64,000 nucleotides of DNA from Variovorax sp. PAMC26660 (GTDB lineage: Bacteria; Pseudomonadota; Gammaproteobacteria; Burkholderiales; Burkholderiaceae_C): NCBI RefSeq assembly GCF_014302995.1, contig NZ_CP060295.1, forward strand, positions 4,331,501 to 4,395,500, written 5' to 3'. Of the stretch, positions 1 through 11,237 are shown in pieces (the first letter of the stretch is position 1; the number at the start of each line of letters is the position of its first letter). Position numbers and translations under genes: made by a program. The notes under the pieces were generated by a model, which was given only the letters and a program-made list of their open reading frames with translations, ran no database searches and had not been told where the DNA came from.

Positions 1-465
1 CAGCACGTTGATGGGCGCTTGCAGCAGTTCGGGCGCTGCGCCTTCCATCAGCATCGGCACCATCGCGTTGTGCGCCACCAGGTTCCAGTGGCGGTCCACG
101 GCCAGTGCGGGGAAGGGCTCGTGGCCTTTCAGCACCAGGTCCACCGCGCGCCGCGCCGAGGCCATCGCCGGGTCGTCGAGCGAGCGCTGCCGGTACATCG
201 GCGCGAAGCCGGCCGCCACCAGCAGCGCATTGCGTTCGCGCAGCGGCACTTCGAGCCGCTCGGCCAGGCGCAGCACCATCTCGCGGCTGGGCGCGGCGCG
301 GCCGGTTTCCACGTAGCTCAGGTGGCGGGTCGAGACTTCGGCCTCTTGCGCCAGGTCAAGCTGGCTCAGGCGGCGGTGGGTGCGCCAGTGCCGCAGGTGG
401 ACGCCGAACGGATCGCGCGCGCCGGGCTGGCTGGCCTTGGACGAGTGAGTGCGGGTGGTGTTCAT
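1..465 (-). CDS. XRE-family regulator with MmyB-like C-terminal domain (3' end off window)
   Basis: The minus strand encodes 155 residues from an ATG at 465 and runs off the left edge. Residues about 20-75 form a helix-turn-helix of the XRE/Cro type (LSQLDLAQEAEVSTRHLSYV, followed by ETGRAAPS). The segment after it (PMYRQRSLDDP, then AVDRHWNLVAHNA) matches the start of the MmyB-like ligand-binding domain found in a large family of one-component regulators. Such proteins usually repress themselves and a neighbouring enzyme gene. A perfect 7-3-7 palindrome lies 35 bp upstream of the start. The gene is divergent from a small membrane protein. The effector is unknown. Confidence 0.85.
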   Translation of the reverse strand, partial: MNTTRTHSSKASQPGARDPFGVHLRHWRTHRRLSQLDLAQEAEVSTRHLSYVETGRAAPSREMVLRLAERLEVPLRERNALLVAAGFAPMYRQRSLDDPAMASARRAVDLVLKGHEPFPALAVDRHWNLVAHNAMVPMLMEGAAPELLQAPINVL

Positions 466-499
466 GGGCCGCATTCTGGCGTGCTGGCGGCGCGGCGCC

Positions 500-516
500 A
501 TGACCTCCCAGGTCAT
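500..516. promoter_or_regulatory. Palindromic operator candidate for the adjacent XRE regulator
   Basis: The sequence ATGACCT-CCC-AGGTCAT is a perfect 7-bp inverted repeat with a 3-bp centre. It sits in the 132-bp divergent gap between the XRE/MmyB regulator and the membrane protein. Palindromes of this size next to XRE regulators are commonly their own operators. Binding is inferred from position and symmetry only. Confidence 0.55.
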
Positions 517-597
517 CGACGCGCCGCACGCGGGCCGGAATCATTGGTTCCAACGCGGCAGGACTGGCTTGCGGCGTACCACCCCAAGGAGATTCAC

Positions 598-1011
598 ATG
601 TCCGTCTTTGCCTCCCCTCGCTTCCTGCCCACCGTGATGTGGACCGACGCCGCTTCCTGCGCCGCGACCGGTGCGTTGCAGGTGGCGTTCACCGATGCCC
701 TGGCCGGGTGGACCGGGCTGCCGGCGCCGCTGCTGATGGGCACGGGTGTGTTCCTGTTGGTGTACGCGGCGGCTGCCGCCTTCATGGCCAGCCGCAGCAC
801 GCCGCCGCGCACGCTGATCGGTCTTGTGATCGTCGGCAACTTCGGCTGGGCCTTGGCCTGTATTGCGCTGCTGGCCAGTGGCATGTTCACGATCACTGCG
901 CTGGGTGTGGCCTGGGTGTTGGCGCAGGTGCTGTGCGTGGTGGTGCTGGCCGAGTTGCAATGGACCGGGCTGCGTCGGACCCGGGGGCGTTCTGGCGTGG
1001 CCTTGGCGTGA
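598..1011 (+). CDS. Small integral membrane protein of unknown function
   Basis: This 137-residue protein is mostly hydrophobic. It has about four predicted membrane segments, near residues 28-60, 62-80, 85-105 and 105-125, and a short Arg-rich cytoplasmic tail. The chosen ATG at 598 follows an AAGGAG-like site (ccaaggagattcac); an open frame continues upstream but lacks a better start. I do not recognise a named family. It is divergent from an XRE/MmyB regulator and shares a possible operator with it, so it may be under that regulator's control. Confidence 0.7.
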   Translation: MSVFASPRFLPTVMWTDAASCAATGALQVAFTDALAGWTGLPAPLLMGTGVFLLVYAAAAAFMASRSTPPRTLIGLVIVGNFGWALACIALLASGMFTITALGVAWVLAQVLCVVVLAELQWTGLRRTRGRSGVALA

Positions 1012-1050
1012 GGGGCTGTTTTTGATTTATTCGGGGACACGTTGGGGCTT

Positions 1051-1295
1051 GTTGTTCAGGGCGTCGCTCACGCCGACACGGTGCTCTTTTTCGCGAATGT
1101 CCCCCGCTTCGCTCCTCCTTTATTTCGCGAAAAAGAGCCCCGTATCAGCGTGAGCGTTGGACAGAGCGGTGCTTGATCAGCGGTACACCAGCAGCGTGCC
1201 CAGGTGCGAATGACGCCAGGTGCTCCCCGCAGCGAAATAAAGGAGGAGCGAAGCGGGGGACATTCGCGGAGGGGAGCACCTGGTGTCATTCGCAC
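1051..1295. repeat. Double-hairpin interspersed repeat, copy 1
   Basis: This 245-bp non-coding element holds two strong hairpins. Hairpin A has a perfect 15-bp stem (1083-1097 with 1124-1138), extended outward with mismatches to cgctcacgc (1065-1073) pairing with gcgtgagcg (1148-1156). Hairpin B has a 25-bp stem with one G.T wobble (1204-1228 with 1271-1295). The 36 bases at 1092-1127 are the exact reverse complement of 1233-1268, so the two loops can pair with each other. A second, about 90% similar copy lies at 31523-31764. The rest of the gap to acnA (1296-1486) shows nothing else recognisable. Confidence 0.85.
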
Positions 1296-1486
1296 GTACC
1301 CCGGGCGCAAGTGCACCAAGCCACCTTCAGCGCCTCCGGAGTTCCCAGACAGGCCCGTCGGAGGGGCGTTTCTCGCTATGAACGCCATAGCGCCGTGAGA
1401 CCATTTCCGGGGAAGCCAGACTACAACAGCTGACATTGATCCCCGCTATCCTTGAGGAGCTTCCACGAACAAACAGGAGTTTCTCT

Positions 1487-4354
<2,868 letters not shown>

Positions 4355-4371
4355 TCGTCGCCGGTTGATCG

Positions 4372-5847
4372 TTACTTGCCGGCGGCATCGAGCCGCTGCG
4401 CAAGTCGATCGAGCAGCGGGCGGATCTTCTCGCCGGCGCTGATCTGCGGATTGGAAAAACCGTCTTCCTTGCCGGCTTCGATCTCGCGCTGGCGGATCAG
4501 CGGCACGGCCGCTGCAAAGGCGGTCTCGAAGGAATGGGTCTTGCGCAGTTCTTCGTTGAACATCGCGCGGCCGAAGAAGGTCAGCTCTGACAGGCTCCCG
4601 CATCCGTACGAGGTATGCGTGGCGTCGGCGGCGGTCATCACCAGTGTGTGATCGTTCGCCATCGGCTCGATCCATCCACCCGAATAGCAGGCCGACACCG
4701 CCACGACGCGATGGCGGATGCCTGCGCCGTCGAGGGCCGTACGCAGTTCCTCGGGCGTGAGCCAAGGCACCGACAGCGGCCAGTGCGCAGCCGCCAGCTT
4801 GTGGTCGCGCGCACCGTGCGAGGTGAGGTAGATCACCAGCAGGTCGTTGTCGCGGTCCATGCGTTGGGCCAGCGCCGTCACGGCACGCTGCAGGTTGAGC
4901 GGCGTGGCCCAGGGCAGCGTGTCGGTCGTGGTGGCGTGGTTCATCAGATGCAGCACATGGCCCTTGGCGTCGAAGCGTTCTTCGAGCAGTTGGGTGACCA
5001 TGCGGCTTTCGCGCAGGAACACGTCTTCGGACGCATAGGGCGCGAACACCAGCGCGTAGACATTGGGCTGGCCCGCACGACGGTCGGCGAGGCCGTTCAC
5101 CGTGCGATCCCACAGCGCCTGCTGCTGCTCGAAGACCTCTTGCGTCAGCTTCAGGCGCGGCCGTTCGGGTTCGGGAGATGCCGCGCTGGCGTCGGGCAGC
5201 CACACGCGCTCTTCGCTGTTGATCAGTTGCCAGAAGCCCAAGGTGAGCATCGCCACGAACGCCGGCACGAAGAGGGCGACCCGCCAGCGCGAGCCGACCT
5301 CGCGCGCGGTGAAGCGCGCCAGCGCCAGCACGATCCACAGGCAGCCGATGCCGAAGACGACCCAGTAGCCCTTGGCGCTGGATAGCGCTGAGGGCAGCCA
5401 GCCGCGCGCATAACCCACGGACAGCAAGGTGATCAGCAAATTGCCCGGGAGCATGGCCCAGGTGGCCAGCGCGAACCAGCGCGCCAGCCCGCCGCTTGCG
5501 GCCCTGCCGGAAAGCGCGCACCAGCCGAGCCATGCCAGCAGCCCCAGCGTCCAGAGCGGGTTGAGGGCCGCGAGTGCATTGAGCTGCGCGGGGCCGTCCA
5601 CCTGGAGGCGACCGACGCCGGCCCACAGAAGCTCGGGCAGCAGCACGAGCAGCAGCAGTTGCCAGGGGGCGGGCGTGGCATCGACACCGGGTGCGCGCAG
5701 CACGGCGGCGCGCAGGCCACCGACGATCCAGCGCAACAAGCTCGCACGCGGCACGGCGACCGGCAAAGGCGGTGAGGCTGGCGCCTCTTCGGGCGTTTCG
5801 TTGACGGGCATCTGGGGGGTGGTGTCCTCGGGCATGGCGCCGATCAT
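4372..5847 (-). CDS. Membrane-anchored C13 (legumain-like) cysteine peptidase
   Basis: The protein has 491 residues. The N-terminal half (about residues 60-215) contains five or six hydrophobic segments. The C-terminal half is a caspase-fold C13 peptidase domain, with the catalytic His344 in LTSHGARD and the nucleophile Cys387 in SACYSGGW. C13 is the family of plant legumains and the GPI-transamidase subunit Gpi8; bacterial members have little known biology. The start could be ATG 5847 or the in-frame ATG 5835. The gene converges with acnA and is divergent from a YfcE-type phosphoesterase about 70 bp away. Substrates are unknown, but asparaginyl specificity would be expected from the family. 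Confidence 0.85.
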   Translation of the reverse strand: MIGAMPEDTTPQMPVNETPEEAPASPPLPVAVPRASLLRWIVGGLRAAVLRAPGVDATPAPWQLLLLVLLPELLWAGVGRLQVDGPAQLNALAALNPLWTLGLLAWLGWCALSGRAASGGLARWFALATWAMLPGNLLITLLSVGYARGWLPSALSSAKGYWVVFGIGCLWIVLALARFTAREVGSRWRVALFVPAFVAMLTLGFWQLINSEERVWLPDASAASPEPERPRLKLTQEVFEQQQALWDRTVNGLADRRAGQPNVYALVFAPYASEDVFLRESRMVTQLLEERFDAKGHVLHLMNHATTTDTLPWATPLNLQRAVTALAQRMDRDNDLLVIYLTSHGARDHKLAAAHWPLSVPWLTPEELRTALDGAGIRHRVVAVSACYSGGWIEPMANDHTLVMTAADATHTSYGCGSLSELTFFGRAMFNEELRKTHSFETAFAAAVPLIRQREIEAGKEDGFSNPQISAGEKIRPLLDRLAQRLDAAGK

Positions 5848-5917
5848 GCCTTGGCCGAAGGTGCCTTCGGGCCGCTGTGCCGGGTGCCTCGGGGTTTGCG
5901 AGAATCACTTTCGCCTC

Positions 5918-6379
5918 ATGCTTCGCGTCTGCCTCATCTCCGACACGCATGGCCTCTTGCGGCCTGAGGCGCTCGCGTTCCTGCAAGGCTGCGACTTCAT
6001 CGTGCACGGTGGCGATATCGGCAACGCCGGCATTCTGGAAGCGCTCGCAGCCATCGCGCCGCTGACGGTCGTGCGTGGCAACAACGATCGCGAATCGTGG
6101 GCCGATGCGATCGCCGAATCCGAATTCCTGAAGATCGACGGCGTGCTGATCTACGCGATCCACGACCTTTCGCAGATCGACATCGACCCGGCCGCCGCCG
6201 GTGTCCGCGTGGTCGTCTCAGGCCACTCGCACAAGCCGAAGATCGAAGAGCGCGATGGCGTGCTGTACGTCAACCCGGGCAGCGCAGGTCCGCGCCGTTT
6301 CAAGCTGCCCATCGCGGTGGCCGAACTCCTGATCGACGGCGATGCCGTCAGCGCACGCATCGTCGAACTCACTGTCTGA
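5918..6379 (+). CDS. YfcE/MJ0936-type metallophosphoesterase
   Basis: This 153-residue calcineurin-like phosphoesterase has the metal-binding motifs in order: SDTHG (residues 8-12), HGGDIG, GNNDR and GHSHKP, followed by NPGS. This compact architecture matches the YfcE family, cytosolic phosphodiesterases active on small phosphodiester substrates with Mn2+. The ATG at 5918 is preferred because the family begins MxxxxISDTHG; the open frame extends upstream only as antisense to the C13 peptidase gene. The physiological substrate cannot be told from sequence. Confidence 0.9.
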   Translation: MLRVCLISDTHGLLRPEALAFLQGCDFIVHGGDIGNAGILEALAAIAPLTVVRGNNDRESWADAIAESEFLKIDGVLIYAIHDLSQIDIDPAAAGVRVVVSGHSHKPKIEERDGVLYVNPGSAGPRRFKLPIAVAELLIDGDAVSARIVELTV

Positions 6380-6390
6380 GGCTGAGACCG

Positions 6391-6443
6391 GGCAATCATT
6401 ACCATTCGGCAACAAAAGCCCTCAGATGAGAATGGATCTTATT
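6391..6443. promoter_or_regulatory. Possible Fur-controlled promoter region of the efe operon
   Basis: The 161-bp gap before efeU contains two AT-rich stretches that partly resemble Fur boxes: caatcattaccattc near 6393-6407 and gatgagaatggatcttatt at 6425-6443. Each matches the 19-bp consensus only partially (about 10 of 19). EFE operons are commonly Fur-regulated, which makes the position suggestive. No clear -10/-35 pair was assigned. Confidence 0.35.
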
Positions 6444-6540
6444 TGATGGGGTATGCTCGTTCGCTCCTCCGTGGGGCCAACGTCGAGCGTTGCTGACCTG
6501 CCGGCTCCGGGGGCTTTATCTGCCCTGAATTCCGAAGCCG

Positions 6541-7377
6541 ATGCTCATCCCCTTTCTCATCATGCTGCGCGAAGGCATCGAAGCCGCGCTGATCGTCGGC
6601 ATCGTTGCCAGCTACCTCAAGCAAAGCGGACGCGGCGCGTTGATGCCCGCGGTGTGGGTCGGCGTGCTGCTGGCCACCGCGCTGTCGCTGTTCGCCGGCG
6701 CCGGCCTGCAATTGCTGGCGGCCGAGTTTCCGCAGAAGCAGCAAGAGCTGTTCGAGGGCGTGGTCGGGCTGATCGCCGTCGTCATGCTGACCTCGATGGT
6801 GTTCTGGATGCGCAAGGCGGCGCGTTCCATCAAGGGCGAACTGCAGGCCTCCATCGACAAGGCGCTCACCAAGGGCTCTGATGGGCAGGGCTGGGCGCTG
6901 ATCGGCATGGTGTTCCTGGCCGTGGCGCGCGAAGGGCTGGAGTCTGTGTTCTTCCTGCTCGCTGTGTTCCAGCAAAGCAGTGGCTGGGAGGCTCCCGTCG
7001 GCGCGCTCGCCGGCATCGCCGTGTCGGTGGCGGTCGGCTGGGGCCTTTATTCGGGTGGCGTGCGGCTCGACCTGCGGCGCTTCTTCCGCTACACGGGCCT
7101 GTTCATTCTTCTGGTGGCGGCCGGCCTGCTGGCCGGCGTGCTGCGCAAGCTGCATGAAGGCGGCGTGTGGAACCACCTGCAGACGGTGGTGTTCGACATG
7201 AGCGACACGCTGCCGATGGACAGCCCCGTGGGCGCCGTGCTCTCGGGCCTGCTGGGCTACCAGGCCGCGCCCGTGGTGGGCGAGGTCATCGTCTACCTGG
7301 CCTTCCTGGCAGTAGCCCTGTTCTTCTTCCTGCGCTCGCCTCCGGCGATGGCGCCTCGCGTGGCGCCTGCCCGCTGA
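6541..7377 (+). CDS. efeU: Ferrous iron permease EfeU (FTR1 family)
   Basis: This 278-residue inner-membrane permease has seven hydrophobic segments and both signature iron-binding motifs of the FTR1/OFeT family: REGIE at residues 10-14 and REGLE at residues 130-134. EfeU moves iron across the inner membrane after periplasmic handling by EfeO and EfeB. It is the first gene of efeU-efeO-efeB-efeM; the gap to efeO is 9 bp, which indicates co-transcription. The ATG at 6541 places REGIE at the usual distance from the N-terminus. Confidence 0.95.
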   Translation: MLIPFLIMLREGIEAALIVGIVASYLKQSGRGALMPAVWVGVLLATALSLFAGAGLQLLAAEFPQKQQELFEGVVGLIAVVMLTSMVFWMRKAARSIKGELQASIDKALTKGSDGQGWALIGMVFLAVAREGLESVFFLLAVFQQSSGWEAPVGALAGIAVSVAVGWGLYSGGVRLDLRRFFRYTGLFILLVAAGLLAGVLRKLHEGGVWNHLQTVVFDMSDTLPMDSPVGAVLSGLLGYQAAPVVGEVIVYLAFLAVALFFFLRSPPAMAPRVAPAR

Positions 7378-7386
7378 AACCCTGCA

Positions 7387-8577
7387 ATGTCCTCTTCTTC
7401 CCCCGAACCGAAACCTTCCTCTTCCAACCTCATGCGCGTGGCGGTGGCCGCTTCGGCGGTGCTGGTCGTCGCCGGGCTCGTGGCCTTCTGGTATGCCTCG
7501 AACGAGGCCAAGAAGGCGCCGGCCAAGGCGGCCGACAACGCCGTCACCGTCACCATCCAGGGCAACGCCTGCGAGCCCAACGAGATCACCGTGCCGGCGG
7601 GGCGCACCACCTTCACCATCGTCAACAAGTCGAACCGCGCGCTCGAGTGGGAAATTCTCGACGGCGTGATGGTGGTGGAGGAGCGCGAGAACATCGCGCC
7701 GGGCTTCTCGCAGACCATGACGGTCAAGCTGTCGCCGGGCGACTTTGCCATCACCTGCGGCCTGCTGAGCAATCCGCGCGGCAAGCTGCACGTCACGCCA
7801 TCGGCGGCCTCGAAGGCCGAAGAGGCGCGGCCTTCGCTGGTCAACTACGTGGGCGCGCTGGCCGAGTACCAGGTGTTTTTGCGGCTCGAAGCCGGCACGC
7901 TGGAAGATGCGGTGCGCGGCTTGGCCGACGCCATCAAGGCGGGTGACCTGCAACAGGCGCGCGCGCTCTACGCGCCGGCCCACCAGTCCTACAAGCGCAT
8001 CGAGCCGATGGCCGAGCTGTTCGCCGACCTCGACACGCGCATCAACGCGCGCGCCGACTATTTCGAGAAGCGCGAGGCCGACCCCGGCTTCACCGGTTTC
8101 CATCGCATCGAGTACGCGCTCTACAGCCAGAACGACGTGAAGGGCCTGGCGCCCGTGGTCGATCGGTTGGCGGTCGACATCGGCGCGCTCAAGGAACGCC
8201 TGCGCGGGCTCAACATGCCGCCCGAGCGCCTTGCCGGTTCGGCGTCCAAGCTGCTGCGCCGCGTGGCCGACAACCTGCCGGCCGGCGGTGAAGACCACTA
8301 CGGCCATGCCGAGCTGGTGAACCTGCAAGGCACGTACGAAGGCACAAAGAAGATTTCGGAGCTGCTGCAGCCTCTGCTGGTCAAGGCCGCGCCTGCGCTG
8401 CAAAAGAGCGTGGATGAACGCTTCGCGACCTTCGATGCCGCACTGGCGCCCTACCGCGAAGGCGAGGGCTTCAAGGCCACGCCGCTCGACGAAGCACAGA
8501 GAAAAGCCATTGCAGCCGATGTGCGCGCGCTTGCCGACGAACTCGGCAAGGTGAATGCCGCGCTCGGCCTCGAATGA
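7387..8577 (+). CDS. efeO: Periplasmic iron-uptake protein EfeO (cupredoxin plus M75 domain)
   Basis: The protein has 396 residues. A single N-terminal hydrophobic segment (about residues 16-35) acts as export signal or anchor. Residues about 50-137 form a cupredoxin-like domain with Cys in GNACEPNE and FAITCGLL. Residues about 150-396 form the imelysin/M75 domain with the HxxE metal motif at 239-242 (HRIE). EfeO is thought to bind iron in the periplasm and hand it to EfeU. It lies between efeU and efeB, and its M75 domain is clearly related to, but diverged from, the separate M75 protein at 9975-10811. Confidence 0.93.
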   Translation: MSSSSPEPKPSSSNLMRVAVAASAVLVVAGLVAFWYASNEAKKAPAKAADNAVTVTIQGNACEPNEITVPAGRTTFTIVNKSNRALEWEILDGVMVVEERENIAPGFSQTMTVKLSPGDFAITCGLLSNPRGKLHVTPSAASKAEEARPSLVNYVGALAEYQVFLRLEAGTLEDAVRGLADAIKAGDLQQARALYAPAHQSYKRIEPMAELFADLDTRINARADYFEKREADPGFTGFHRIEYALYSQNDVKGLAPVVDRLAVDIGALKERLRGLNMPPERLAGSASKLLRRVADNLPAGGEDHYGHAELVNLQGTYEGTKKISELLQPLLVKAAPALQKSVDERFATFDAALAPYREGEGFKATPLDEAQRKAIAADVRALADELGKVNAALGLE

Positions 8578-8596
8578 GTTGAAGAGAAGAGTCCCC

Positions 8597-9919
8597 ATGG
8601 AAAAGCCGACCCCCGAATCCGCGCCCGCACCCGGGCAACCCGCCTCGCCGCACCGCCGCCGCATGCTCGGTGCCGCGGGAGTTGCCTTCGCCGGGCTCGC
8701 CGCCTCGGCCCATGCCGCCGCCGCGCCTGCGGGCTCGCCCAATTCGCCCGATGCCGGCGCACAGGTCACCGACGCGCCGCAGAGCAGCCATACGCAAGAC
8801 CGCGTGCCCTTCCGTGGCAAGCACCAGGCAGGCATCGTCACGCCGCGCCCGACGGCCGGCATGATCGCGTCGTTCTATGTGCTGGCCGAGAACCGTGCCG
8901 ACCTGGAGCGCCTGTTCCGCACGCTCACCGAACGCATCGCCTTCCTGACGCAGGGCGGCTTGCAGACCGACCCCGATCCCAAGCTGCCGCCTGCGGGCTC
9001 GGGCATCCTCGGCCCGGTGGTGCAGCCCGACGGATTGACGGTGACGGTGTCGGTCGGCACCTCGCTGTTCGACGAGCGCTTCGGCCTTGCGAAGAAAAAG
9101 CCCGTGCGGCTCAACCAGATGCAGCGCCATCCCAACGACGCGCTCGATGCCGCGCTGTGCCACGGCGACCTGTCGATCCAGTTCTGCGCCAACACGCCCG
9201 ACGCCAACATCCACGCGCTGCGCGACATCATCAAGAACACGCCCGACCTGCTGGTGCTGCACTGGAAGCAGGAAGGCACCGTGCCGCCGATTCCGGCCGT
9301 GCCCGGCAAGCCGGCCGAGAGCGCGCGCAACTTCCTGGGTTTTCGCGACGGCTCGGCCAACCCCGATTCGGCCGACAACAAGCTGATGGACGGCATCGTG
9401 TGGGTGCAGTCCGGGGGCGACGAGCCGGCCTGGGCCGTGGGTGGCAGCTACCAGGCGGTGCGGATCATCCGCAACTTCGTCGAACGCTGGGACCGCACGC
9501 CGTTGCAGGAGCAGGAAGCCATCATGGGCCGCCTGAAGCCTACCGGTGCGCCGATGGATGGCGGCAAGACGGAGCACGACGTGCCCGACTACACCAAGGA
9601 CACCGAAGGCAAGTCCACGCCGATGGACGCGCACATTCGCCTGGCGAATCCGCGCACCCGGGCGTCGGATGCGAACCTGATCCTGCGCCGGCCCTTCAAC
9701 TACTCGAATGGCGTCACCAAGTCGGGCCAGCTCGAAATGGGCTTGCTGTTCATCTGCTACCAGGCTGACCTTGAGAGGGGCTTCATCGCGGTGCAGACGC
9801 GCCTGGATGGCGAACCGCTCGAGGAATACATCAAGCCCATCGGCGGCGGCTTCTTCTTCACGCTGCCCGGCGTGCAGGACGAGCGCGACTGGCTGGGGCG
9901 CAGCCTGATGGCGGCCTGA
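8597..9919 (+). CDS. efeB: Tat-exported DyP-type haem peroxidase EfeB
   Basis: The protein has 440 residues. A twin-arginine signal is visible (HRRRMLGAAGVAFAGLAASA, about residues 19-38), so export as a folded haem protein is expected. The dye-decolourising peroxidase signature GxxDG is present as GFRDG at residues 248-252, with Asp251 as distal acid. In EFE systems EfeB oxidises Fe(II) or acts on haem at the periplasmic face. The ATG at 8597 is chosen because it starts the Tat leader and lies 19 bp after efeO. The neighbouring iron genes support the assignment. Confidence 0.95.
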   Translation: MEKPTPESAPAPGQPASPHRRRMLGAAGVAFAGLAASAHAAAAPAGSPNSPDAGAQVTDAPQSSHTQDRVPFRGKHQAGIVTPRPTAGMIASFYVLAENRADLERLFRTLTERIAFLTQGGLQTDPDPKLPPAGSGILGPVVQPDGLTVTVSVGTSLFDERFGLAKKKPVRLNQMQRHPNDALDAALCHGDLSIQFCANTPDANIHALRDIIKNTPDLLVLHWKQEGTVPPIPAVPGKPAESARNFLGFRDGSANPDSADNKLMDGIVWVQSGGDEPAWAVGGSYQAVRIIRNFVERWDRTPLQEQEAIMGRLKPTGAPMDGGKTEHDVPDYTKDTEGKSTPMDAHIRLANPRTRASDANLILRRPFNYSNGVTKSGQLEMGLLFICYQADLERGFIAVQTRLDGEPLEEYIKPIGGGFFFTLPGVQDERDWLGRSLMAA

Positions 9920-9974
9920 GGCCGCTTCTTCGGGACCACAAGTTTTTTTCACCACCGCTAGAACTAGGAGATCC

Positions 9975-10811
9975 ATGACCGTGCAGTTCCGCCGCCATTT
10001 CCTCGCCACTTTCGTTGCAGGCTTCGCCGGGCTTTATGCCGTTGGCGCACAAGCCGCCGTGTCGCCGCTCGAGTTGGTCGGACCGATCTCCGACTACAAG
10101 ATCTACGTGGCCGAGAACGTGCGCAAACTGGCGACGGACGTGCGCGCCTTCACCGCTGCGGTGAAGGCTGGCGACATCGAAAAGGCGAAGAAGCTCTATG
10201 CGCCAACGCGCACCAGCTACGAGCGCATCGAGCCGGTGGCCGAGCTGTTCAACGACCTCGACAAGTCGATCGACTCGCGCGCTGACGACCATGAGAAGGC
10301 CGAGAAAGATCCGGCTTTCGGCGGCTTCCACCGCATCGAGTACGGCTTGTGGGTCCAGAAGAGCACCAAGGAACTGAATCCCGTGGCCGACAAGCTGCTG
10401 GCCGACGTGCTCGAACTGCAAAAGCGCCTGGTCGCGCTGACCTTCCCGCCCGAGAAGGTGGTGGGCGGCGCTGCCGTGCTGATGGAAGAGGTGGCCGCTA
10501 CCAAGATTTCGGGCGAAGAGAACCGCTACAGCCACACCGACCTGTGGGACTTTCAGTCCAACTTCGAGGGCGCCTACAAGATCGTCGAACTGCTGCGCCC
10601 GCTGGTCGTGAAGGAAAACAAGGCCTTTTCGGACAAGACCGATGCCAATTTCAAGGCCGTGTTCGACACGCTGGCCAAGTACAAGGCGGCCGATGGCGGC
10701 TTCGAGACGTACTCGAAGCTCACCGAGCGCGACCGCAAGATGCTCGCCGGCCGGGTCAACACACTGGCTGAAGACCTGTCCAAACTGCGCGGAATGCTCG
10801 GACTGAACTGA
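9975..10811 (+). CDS. efeM: EfeM-type periplasmic M75 protein without cupredoxin domain
   Basis: The protein has 278 residues. It has a cleavable-looking signal peptide (RRHFLATFVAGFAGLYAVGAQA) and a complete imelysin/M75 domain with the HxxE motif HRIE at residues 119-122. It lacks the cupredoxin domain of EfeO, which is the EfeM arrangement seen in some EFE systems. It follows efeB by 55 bp, with an AGGAG-type site before the ATG, so it is probably the last gene of the operon. It resembles the second half of EfeO and probably arose by duplication. A weak GC-rich inverted repeat (ccccg/cgggg near 10820-10835) follows it. Confidence 0.88.
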   Translation: MTVQFRRHFLATFVAGFAGLYAVGAQAAVSPLELVGPISDYKIYVAENVRKLATDVRAFTAAVKAGDIEKAKKLYAPTRTSYERIEPVAELFNDLDKSIDSRADDHEKAEKDPAFGGFHRIEYGLWVQKSTKELNPVADKLLADVLELQKRLVALTFPPEKVVGGAAVLMEEVAATKISGEENRYSHTDLWDFQSNFEGAYKIVELLRPLVVKENKAFSDKTDANFKAVFDTLAKYKAADGGFETYSKLTERDRKMLAGRVNTLAEDLSKLRGMLGLN

Positions 10812-10871
10812 TCGAAAACCCCGATTCGGCGGGGGATCGAGGTCTTTCTGGGGCTTGGTCAGGTTTTCGCG

Positions 10872-10900
10872 AGTGAGAATTGCTAGCATTCGGGTATTGC
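10872..10900 (+). promoter_or_regulatory. Candidate Fur box and promoter region upstream of feoA
   Basis: The segment gtgagaattgctagcattcgg (from about 10873) contains gaat...attc half-sites around gctagc, as in many natural Fur boxes (10 of 19 to the consensus). It lies 45-65 bp before the preferred feoA start, the usual position for an iron-responsive operator. The functional assignment is inference from context. Confidence 0.5.
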
Positions 10901-10937
10901 TTACTTGGCGCGCCGATATTCAGGGCGCACTCTCACC

Positions 10938-11237
10938 GTGCACACCAATGACAACGGCGCAGCGCCGGCACCCGCCGTCCTGCACCTCGACCAGCTTCCC
11001 AACAACCAGTGGGCCACCGTGCTCGACGTGGCGCGCCCCGAGAGCGCGGACGACCGCGAACTCGTGCTGCGCTTGACCGAAATCGGCTTTGTGCCGGGCG
11101 AAGCGGTGCGCATCGTGGCCAGCGGCATTCCGGGGCGCGAGCCGCTGGCGGTGCGCCTGGGCCACACCACCTTTGCGCTGCGCCGCCACGAGGCCGCGCT
11201 CATTCACGTGACGCCGGGAGCCGCGAACCATGGTTGA
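10938..11237 (+). CDS. feoA: Ferrous iron transport protein A
   Basis: FeoA is a small cytosolic SH3-like partner of the FeoB iron permease. The predicted protein has 99 residues; LTEIGFVPGEAVRIVASGIPGREPLAVRLG is split here as LTEIGFVPGEAVRI and REPLAVRLGHTTFALRR, which are typical FeoA motifs. The start is uncertain: a GTG at 10938 or an in-frame TTG at 10905 that would add 11 residues. I prefer GTG because the TTG lies only about 15 bp from the putative Fur box. The 3' end overlaps feoB by 8 bp, indicating translational coupling. Confidence 0.88.
   Translation: MHTNDNGAAPAPAVLHLDQLPNNQWATVLDVARPESADDRELVLRLTEIGFVPGEAVRIVASGIPGREPLAVRLGHTTFALRRHEAALIHVTPGAANHG

Noticed and set aside
1068..1436. 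Small open frames inside repeat copy 1
   Set aside because: The same peptides appear in repeat copy 2 on both strands, so they are translations of a non-coding repeat.
6439..10009. Long minus-strand open frames opposite the efe operon
   Set aside because: They are shadows of efeU-efeM in complementary frames with no plausible domains or start sites.
9975..10811. EfeM as an assembly duplicate of the efeO 3' half
   Set aside because: It has its own signal peptide and is clearly diverged in sequence from EfeO, so it is a true paralogue.
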